Part shown: positions 29,647 to 35,255 of the stretch, in pieces | Layout of the letters: every line of letters begins with the position of its first letter | Position numbering within the stretch: the stretch's first letter is position 1 | Assembly (NCBI GenBank): GCA_003155495.1 | Contig: PMDB01000112.1 | Coordinates: 1 to 35,255, forward strand | Direction of reading: 5' to 3' | DNA: 35,255 nucleotides | Origin: Ignavibacteriota bacterium | Lineage (GTDB): Bacteria > Bacteroidota > Ignavibacteria > UBA10030 | Notes under the pieces: model-generated | Seen by the model: the letters and a program-made list of their open reading frames with translations, nothing else | What the model was told of the DNA's origin: nothing | Databases searched by the model: none | Program-made: the position numbers and the translations under genes

Positions 29647-31173
29647 ATGAACGAATCGACGAAAATAATTGAAAACGGGTTCGTCTTTACCGGCGATAAA
29701 CAACATCATGCGAGAAGATTGACATTACTTGTCCAGAAAGGACGAATCGTCGACATTGGAAAACCTGTCCAGGTCTTGAAAACATTGCATCCCTCAGCTG
29801 AAATCATTAATGCGGCTGACAAAGTTCTCCTTCCGGGATTTGTGGATGCGCATCATGCAGGCGAGTCGTTCATTTTGCGATATGTTACTTCCGGACAACC
29901 GATGTCGCGATGGAATAAGAATTCGGCTGTCAGTCTTGCTGCCGATTATTTACGGAAAGAAGCCACGTATGAAGATTTTTTGAATCTGTACAAGTTGTCG
30001 TACTTTGCAGCTCTCAAATCCGGTGTAACCACAATAGCAGAATATGGATTTGATACTCCAGAACATTCCCTTTCAGCAGCTCTCGAAGCGATGCGACAAA
30101 CGAACGTGAGAGGTGTCATTGGTTTGCACAACGGTGATCAGATTGAGGCTGCACGAACACTGCGTGGGACATCATCTCGATTTGCATGTGCTATCGCTGA
30201 CGAAGAAAATCTCACGACATACAATTTCCAATCCACGATTCGAACTGCCCATGAGCTTCAATGGCCTGTTATATTGCATTTGGGACAAACTCAGCACGGG
30301 TTTGATGTGGTGAAAAAGAACTTCAATAAATCTATAATGCAATTGTACGCTGATTATCATGTTTTTGACTTTCCTGTACACCTGACACATCTTGCATGCT
30401 TTGATGACGGCGATATAGAAATTATTGCGAAGTTCGGTATACCGTTAGTCCTGTCTCCAATGTCGATTCTTCGGAAGGGAACGGATATACCTCCTTTTGA
30501 AAAATTATTTCAGCACAATGTAACATTGGCGCTTGGCAGTGATTGGGGGACAGCACAACCTTTGGAAAATATTCAATCCTATACTTCTCTTCTCAAGATG
30601 CTCGGTTTGCCAGTGGATAAGGCAGATGACTTGCTCGCGCTTCACACAAAAAATGGAGCGCGTACACTTGGGTTGGACACTGAAATTGGAACAATTGAGA
30701 TAGGAAAGAAAGCTGATATTATTTTTCTTGATCTATCGGAATTCCGTATAAATGCTGCCCTTGCCGATGAGAATACTGAAAGGATACTTGATGTTGGTTT
30801 GCTGGAATCGACATCGTACCATGTAAGCGAAGTGATGATTAACGGTGAGTTCTATGTTCGCGAAGGACATCTTCTTACATATTCAGAAGACGATTTGAAG
30901 AATGAGGGTCAGGCAATTTTAAGAAAAATATTGCTGGGGATCGGAAAAAATAAATCATTCGTGCCGACCTCCGCTCCTGTCCTCGAACTTTCAACACAAC
31001 GTAAGAACGAAAATGAAATTCCGATAACAGGGTTACCTTACGAAGAAGGTTTTAAAGTCGTGCGGAAAAAAACGATTCCCGCAGGTTATGAAAGAAAAGA
31101 TGATGCATCGATAAATAGAACGAGCAAGTTGCCGGACAATGTTCGAAAAATATTTGGTGATGATGAAGTATGA
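29647..31173 (+). CDS. Amidohydrolase-superfamily protein with an altered first metal motif
   Basis: The 508-residue protein has the amidohydrolase layout: small beta domain, LLPGFVDAHHAGESF, ILHLGQTQHG, LTHLACFDDGDIEII, LSPMSI, LALGSDWGT and a C-terminal GTIEIGKKADIIFLDL. It resembles the ATZ/TRZ/SsnA branch, which deaminates or dechlorinates ring nitrogen compounds. The first motif is normally H-x-H; here it is His69-His70-Ala71, so one metal ligand is absent or shifted. Substrate unknown. Confidence 0.75.
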   Translation: MNESTKIIENGFVFTGDKQHHARRLTLLVQKGRIVDIGKPVQVLKTLHPSAEIINAADKVLLPGFVDAHHAGESFILRYVTSGQPMSRWNKNSAVSLAADYLRKEATYEDFLNLYKLSYFAALKSGVTTIAEYGFDTPEHSLSAALEAMRQTNVRGVIGLHNGDQIEAARTLRGTSSRFACAIADEENLTTYNFQSTIRTAHELQWPVILHLGQTQHGFDVVKKNFNKSIMQLYADYHVFDFPVHLTHLACFDDGDIEIIAKFGIPLVLSPMSILRKGTDIPPFEKLFQHNVTLALGSDWGTAQPLENIQSYTSLLKMLGLPVDKADDLLALHTKNGARTLGLDTEIGTIEIGKKADIIFLDLSEFRINAALADENTERILDVGLLESTSYHVSEVMINGEFYVREGHLLTYSEDDLKNEGQAILRKILLGIGKNKSFVPTSAPVLELSTQRKNENEIPITGLPYEEGFKVVRKKTIPAGYERKDDASINRTSKLPDNVRKIFGDDEV

Positions 31174-31196
31174 TAAATATTTGAAATGGAAAATCA

Positions 31197-31979
31197 ATGA
31201 TAACAATTAACAAAATCCTCATACTCAGTGTATTGATTGCAGCAACTCATAATTTGGTTATGGCGCAAAGCTATGCAGGTAGTGCAGCGAATGTTGAACC
31301 GACAATGCTTGTCGATAAACCAACTGCAGGTTTATTGAAGCGTGGATCGTACTCGGTCTCATCGAATTTCTTTCAGAGAGGCGGGATGCTTATCGGTATC
31401 ACGGTTGGTATTTTTGAACCATTCACATTTGGAATATCATATGGAGGCACTGGTATTATCGGGAAAGACAGTATTAATATGAATCCGGTACCTGGAGTAA
31501 ATGCTAAACTGCGTCTGGTGGGTGAAGGCATCTTGATGCCTGCTTTGGCAATCGGATTCGATTCCCAGGGCAAAGAACCGTACCTTGGTGCTGATTCTTT
31601 AAAACGTTATACAATCAAGTCACCAGGTGTGTATGTCGTAGCAAGTAAGAATTATGCAATCCTGGGAAATCTCAGTATTCATGGTGGATTAAACAAGTCT
31701 CTAGAAACTGGAGATGGCGATGGAGATCTCAATATGTTTATTGGTGTGGAAAAATCATTAAGCAGCGATGTCTCGATCATGATGGAATATGATTTTGGAG
31801 TGAATGATAACCATGGGCATGCAATTGGAAAAGGAAATGGTTACCTCAATTTCGGTTTTCGTTGGTCGTGGGGAAAAGGGCTTGTTGTCGGCTTCAACCT
31901 TAAAAATATTACTAAGAACCAAGACAATGTGGATGTTGGAAACCGAACGCTTCAGATTGACTATATTGGTGAATTATAA
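31197..31979 (+). CDS. Probable outer-membrane beta-barrel protein
   Basis: The 260-residue protein has a signal peptide (residues 1-23, ending VMAQ) and alternating-strand segments typical of small barrels (GGMLIGITVGIFEPFTFGIS, SIMMEYDFGVND, GYLNFGFRWSWGKGLVVGFN). The closing region is aromatic and beta-rich. It resembles YjbH-like or PorV-type surface proteins. Exact role unknown. It begins 23 nt after the amidohydrolase stop. Confidence 0.65.
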   Translation: MITINKILILSVLIAATHNLVMAQSYAGSAANVEPTMLVDKPTAGLLKRGSYSVSSNFFQRGGMLIGITVGIFEPFTFGISYGGTGIIGKDSINMNPVPGVNAKLRLVGEGILMPALAIGFDSQGKEPYLGADSLKRYTIKSPGVYVVASKNYAILGNLSIHGGLNKSLETGDGDGDLNMFIGVEKSLSSDVSIMMEYDFGVNDNHGHAIGKGNGYLNFGFRWSWGKGLVVGFNLKNITKNQDNVDVGNRTLQIDYIGEL

Positions 31980-32117
31980 TCCACACTCATCTCCTTTCAT
32001 AAAGGTTTCGGTAGTTAAATCTGCCTCAAATATTGCAGTATACACAAGTGTGCAAATCTGTGGACGGTGATGAATAGTTCTATAGACAAATATGAATTTG
32101 TATGATACTTGGAGACT

Positions 32118-32201
32118 ATGAAAGTGGCGAAAACAAGCGAATATCGTGACTCAGTTTTATTAATTAATGGCAAGAAACTTGATTCCTTTTTAGGAGTCTA
32201 A
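32118..32201 (+). CDS. Possible 27-residue micro-ORF upstream of the lipoprotein gene
   Basis: ATG 32118 follows GGAG by only 3 nt and opens MKVAKTSEYRDSVLLINGKK... with a stop 3 nt before the next ATG. It may be a coupling leader or chance. The remaining ~140 nt of this gap shows nothing else. Confidence 0.3.
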   Translation: MKVAKTSEYRDSVLLINGKKLDSFLGV

Positions 32202-32204
32202 TAG

Positions 32205-33032
32205 ATGAGGTCATTTATGAAAACAATCAAATTATTCACGTTTCCGTTATTCTTAGGATTGATGACGGTTCTTTTTCAAGGTTGCTATACGCAAATTGCG
32301 ACAATGAAGGAAGATGAATCCTCTTATGAACAAGAGGGGCAAAATTCCGGCCAATCCGACAGCACTGCCTATGATAATGCGAATTATGACAATGATGATA
32401 ATTGGCAGCCGCATAATTATCTAGGTTTCTCGTACTATTATCCCGGTTGGAGTTCTTATTGGGCGTCGGATTATGGTTGTGTCTATCCGACTTACTGGGA
32501 TCCGCTGTGGTGGGGTCCTGCGTTCTATGCAGGTTATGGGTATTATCCACATCATTGGGGTTATGGGGATTCTTATTCAAGATATGGTTATGGTCATTCA
32601 TACCATTCTCGTTCATTTGTGACACGTAACTCTGGTTACCAAAGAGGAGGAAATAATCTCCGAAACTACGGTGTTGGGAGGTCCTCGTCGAATGGAACCG
32701 CTGGAACAGGAACGATATATAATAGCAGGTCTGGATCAGCTGGTGGAAGCATCAATCTTCCTCGGGCATCAAGTACGAGAATACGACAAAGCAGCACTGG
32801 CACATTGAAATCAAATCGGCGAAGCACTGTCTCTTCAGGTAGTTCAAGAGGAAGTGCTAAAAATCGGGGTACAACTTTGCATCGGACTGGCAATTCTCAA
32901 AACCGAAGTCAATCAAGTCCAAGACAATCGCATTCGAGTGCGCCAGCTCCAAGGAGTTCACAAAGCACGCCTTCCCAAAGAAATGATGGCGGCGGACAGC
33001 ACAACAGCGGCTCTGGCAGATCACGACGATAA
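32205..33032 (+). CDS. Lipoprotein with Gly/Tyr-rich and Ser/Arg-rich low-complexity regions
   Basis: The 275-residue protein has a signal peptide ending LFQGCYTQ (Cys27). Aromatic Tyr/Gly/Trp/His repeats follow (~70-140), and then a basic Ser/Arg/Gly/Asn tail (~150-275). It has no enzyme motif. The aromatic region could aid adhesion or matrix packing and the basic tail could bind nucleic acid or wall polymer, both inference. AGGAG lies 9 nt before ATG 32205. Confidence 0.65.
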   Translation: MRSFMKTIKLFTFPLFLGLMTVLFQGCYTQIATMKEDESSYEQEGQNSGQSDSTAYDNANYDNDDNWQPHNYLGFSYYYPGWSSYWASDYGCVYPTYWDPLWWGPAFYAGYGYYPHHWGYGDSYSRYGYGHSYHSRSFVTRNSGYQRGGNNLRNYGVGRSSSNGTAGTGTIYNSRSGSAGGSINLPRASSTRIRQSSTGTLKSNRRSTVSSGSSRGSAKNRGTTLHRTGNSQNRSQSSPRQSHSSAPAPRSSQSTPSQRNDGGGQHNSGSGRSRR

Positions 33033-33063
33033 CCTGACACTGGAAAGAATGGAGCAAAATAGT

Positions 33064-34518
33064 ATGATAAAAAGATATCAAATATGTTTCTTAGCGATCC
33101 TCGTTACGATGGGACTTCAAATAACACAAGCACAATTGGCAGAAGATGCACTTCGATATTCACAGCTTGGATTGGGTGTCGGAGCACGTGAGCTGGGTAT
33201 GGGTAATGCTACTGTAGGTGGCGTGAATGACTATTCCGCGCTTTTTTGGAATCCTGCAGGCCTTGCGCTTGAACGCGACTTTGAATTCTCTTTTGGATTA
33301 TCGAGAATCGGTTATACCAACGATGTATCTTATCTCGGAACGAAAACATCCTCAAACAATAACGCAGTAAATCTCAACAACCTCGGCCTCGTCTATCCAA
33401 TTCCAACGTTTCGGGGGAGTCTTACATTTGCGTTTGGTTTCAATCGTGCCGCGAATTACACCTCAACGGCTTCGATGAGCGCGTTTAATCCTTCAAGTTC
33501 CTTTTCCCAGGCGACATTTCTTTCTAGCAATCGATCATTGGACAACAATATTCCATATCAGCTTTTCTTAGCCAACAAGGATTCTCTTGAACGAGTTACA
33601 CCAATCCTGAACGGTAATGTCCAGCAAGCAATCGACGTTATCGAGGGAGGAGGATTGAATCATTGGACAGTTGGAGGAGCAATGGATATTGGAGAAAACC
33701 TCTCTCTCGGTGTTTCACTTAACTTTGCTTCCGGATCATATTCTTATGACCAAACAGTAGCTGAAAGCGATACACGGAATAACTATCCAAGCCCTCCGAA
33801 CGATTTTCAACAATTTAACTATGAAAATACATATAATGATGATATCAATGGATTTAATGCACTCTTTGGACTCATGTTTAGAAAACCGGGGAAATACTCT
33901 ATCGGATTTGCTATTCGTACAATAAACACGTATGACATTTCTGAAACATTTACCGAGTCTGCGACGAGTCAATTTAAAACCCCTGATTCATCAGGCAATA
34001 AAGCGTATGAATATCCGCTGACCTCTAATTCGATTAAATATAGAGTGACAACACCCTATGTATTGAGCGGAGGAATATCTGTCCAACCCTTAGATTGGCT
34101 CCTCCTGGCTGGTGATGTCGAGTATATTGATTGGACGCAGATGGAAATTAAAGCGGACAGAATCGACTTTAGTGAACAAAATTCTCGTATAAAGAATGAA
34201 ATGCGAGCAACAACCAATCTTCGAGGGGGAATTGAAGTCTCGCTATTTAATTTAGGATTGAAGCTCCGTGGCGGAATCATTGATAATCCATCTCCTTGGA
34301 AAGGAGACCCAAGTAGTCGAGACCAGTTGTACTACACTGCAGGAATCGGATACACGCTTGATGAGCGGACTACTTTAAATGCCGCGTATGCCTATGGATC
34401 ATGGAAGAGTCTGCGGAGCAATTATTCTTATAATGCCTCCGGCCTCCTGTATGATGTCGGGACAGATGAGACCATTACTACGAATAACATTAATCTGACA
34501 TTGTCCTTCCGCTTTTAA
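33064..34518 (+). CDS. PorV/FadL-like outer-membrane protein
   Basis: The 484-residue protein has the signal peptide MIKRYQICFLAILVTMGLQ ending near TQAQ. The N-terminal RYSQLGLGVGARELGMGNAT and SALFWNPAGLAL are typical of PorV/OmpP1 (FadL family) barrels. It probably takes up hydrophobic compounds or supports type IX-type secretion. The start is at ATG 33064 because GGAG and the signal peptide begin there; a much longer frame upstream is antisense-like low-complexity sequence from the previous gene. It ends in NLTLSFRF, a C-terminal aromatic barrel signal. Confidence 0.8.
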   Translation: MIKRYQICFLAILVTMGLQITQAQLAEDALRYSQLGLGVGARELGMGNATVGGVNDYSALFWNPAGLALERDFEFSFGLSRIGYTNDVSYLGTKTSSNNNAVNLNNLGLVYPIPTFRGSLTFAFGFNRAANYTSTASMSAFNPSSSFSQATFLSSNRSLDNNIPYQLFLANKDSLERVTPILNGNVQQAIDVIEGGGLNHWTVGGAMDIGENLSLGVSLNFASGSYSYDQTVAESDTRNNYPSPPNDFQQFNYENTYNDDINGFNALFGLMFRKPGKYSIGFAIRTINTYDISETFTESATSQFKTPDSSGNKAYEYPLTSNSIKYRVTTPYVLSGGISVQPLDWLLLAGDVEYIDWTQMEIKADRIDFSEQNSRIKNEMRATTNLRGGIEVSLFNLGLKLRGGIIDNPSPWKGDPSSRDQLYYTAGIGYTLDERTTLNAAYAYGSWKSLRSNYSYNASGLLYDVGTDETITTNNINLTLSFRF

Positions 34519-34553
34519 CTGAGTTGCACTGCTTTTTAAGTTTGCTTACATTG

Positions 34554-34595
34554 ATTCCGTCCCGATTGATATAATCAACCGGGACGGAATTTTTA
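34554..34595 (+). terminator. Terminator after the FadL-like gene
   Basis: ATTCCGTCCCG pairs with CGGGACGGAAT (34554-34564 with 34580-34590), with an inner TTGAT/ATCAA stem, then five T. Confidence 0.92.
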
Positions 34596-34616
34596 ATGTA
34601 CACGCAAGGATTATTC

Positions 34617-35255
34617 ATGCGAAACACACAAAAAGGAATGATCGGAATTATTGCAACGATCATGTTTGTTGTGCTCACCATAGGAGCGGTTGGCTACTAT
34701 TTGGTAACACGATCGTTTTCAAAGATTTCAGGTATCATACGTGTGCAAGGACTCACGCACGAGGTAAAAGTTTATCGTGATGAATATGGCGTTCCTCATA
34801 TTAGTGCTCAATCTGAGTACGATGCTTTCTTTGCGGTCGGGTACACCCATGCACAAGATCGGTTGTGGCAGATGGATTTGATGCGACGGGCTGGTTCCGG
34901 CCGCTTATCTGAAGTGCTGGGTGAACCAACGTTGAAAATAGATAAGATGTTTCGGACGCTTGGTCTTTGGAAGCATGCGCAGAAACTTTCTCAGTTCATT
35001 GATGAAGACACACGAAAAGCATTGCAGGCATATGCTGATGGTGTGAATCAATTTATTTCCACACAGAACGGCAAATACCCGATTGAATTCGACATGTTAA
35101 ATATCGAACCGGAACCATGGACGGTCGAACATTCGCTCCTCGTAAGTCGGTTAATGTCATGGGAACTCAACTATTCGCGGTGGGTGGATTTACTCCTTGC
35201 TGAACTCGTAGAGAAATTTGGAGAAGAAAAGGCGAAAGAAATATTTCCATACTGG
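34617..35255 (+). CDS. Penicillin acylase family protein, 5' part only
   Basis: A frame of 213 codons runs off the right edge. A membrane or signal helix (residues ~8-30) is followed by VKVYRDEYGVPHISAQSEYD and FFAVGYTHAQDRLWQMDLMR, the conserved alpha-chain start of the Ntn-hydrolase penicillin acylases, then LQAYADGVNQFI. The catalytic Ser of the beta chain would lie beyond the window. AAGGA is 6 nt before ATG 34617. Family members cleave amide bonds, including acyl-homoserine lactones. Confidence 0.85.
   Translation, partial: MRNTQKGMIGIIATIMFVVLTIGAVGYYLVTRSFSKISGIIRVQGLTHEVKVYRDEYGVPHISAQSEYDAFFAVGYTHAQDRLWQMDLMRRAGSGRLSEVLGEPTLKIDKMFRTLGLWKHAQKLSQFIDEDTRKALQAYADGVNQFISTQNGKYPIEFDMLNIEPEPWTVEHSLLVSRLMSWELNYSRWVDLLLAELVEKFGEEKAKEIFPYW

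Noticed and set aside
32854-33063. 70-codon N-terminal extension of the FadL-like protein
   Set aside because: It overlaps the Ser/Arg-rich tail of the previous gene in another frame, and a signal peptide and SD fix the start at 33064.
1-35255. CRISPR arrays
   Set aside because: No regularly spaced direct repeats of 24-40 bp were seen; the only repeats are short or simple.

Overview
The window looks like a chromosomal segment of a free-living bacterium of the Bacteroidota/Chlorobiota group (FCB superphylum; Ignavibacteria-like is my best guess). The reasons are an F-type ATP synthase cluster that holds AtpZ-AtpI-a-c-b-delta-alpha-gamma but no beta or epsilon gene, an MqnA-type menaquinone protein, PorV/FadL-like outer-membrane proteins, a UxaE-type epimerase, and frequent TTG/GTG starts behind good Shine-Dalgarno (SD) sites. 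The assignment is an inference; there is no rRNA in the window.

Layout. 1-2419: the end of a tRNA-Leu(UAA), a periplasmic thioredoxin-fold protein, a small hypothetical, a SnoaL-like lipoprotein, a terminator shared with the convergent rpsU (bS21), and a zinc-ribbon protein. 2420-11596: two AT-rich IS1-type transposons stacked side by side. 11597-18434: an envelope/energy operon (M23 peptidase, bactofilin, ATP synthase). 18560-23953: a GspE/PilB-like ATPase, then ffh-rpsP-khpA-rimM-trmD-rplS. 23953-31173: mqnA-like gene, uxaE, recN, cysS and an amidohydrolase. 31197-34518: surface or outer-membrane proteins. 34617-end: a 5' fragment of a penicillin-acylase-family gene.

The notable part is 2420-11596. 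Element E1 (2428-6430, 4003 bp) and element E2 (6439-11588, 5150 bp) have related terminal inverted repeats beginning GGTAGTGGG. Each is bordered by the same 8-bp palindrome AAAATTTT, present three times (left flank, junction, right flank). Both carry one core unit in the same order: a 23-codon ORF with a strong SD; an AT-rich stretch conserved between the elements; a leaderless promoter holding a 5-bp inverted repeat; a small excisionase-like HTH protein; a 130-nt leader with two conserved hairpins, one showing a compensatory base pair; and a DDE transposase of the IS1 type. A terminator facing the other way lies upstream of each 23-codon ORF, so an antisense RNA is possible. The rest of each element is different cargo. 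E1 carries a three-helix membrane protein behind a predicted transcription-attenuation switch, a membrane-anchored protein and small unknowns. E2 carries a Panacea-type (DUF4065) antitoxin gene followed by a MazF/PemK-like toxin gene, and several small unknowns. I read these as members of one cargo-carrying transposon family that entered the same target in succession.

The insertions lie next to the promoter of the M23-bactofilin-ATP synthase operon. The rightmost AAAATTTT copy supplies the first two bases of its -35 box (TTGACT), so the promoter appears intact despite 9.2 kb of inserted DNA.

Limits: all calls are from reading sequence. Families are recognised by motif and not by search, and percent identities were not computed.
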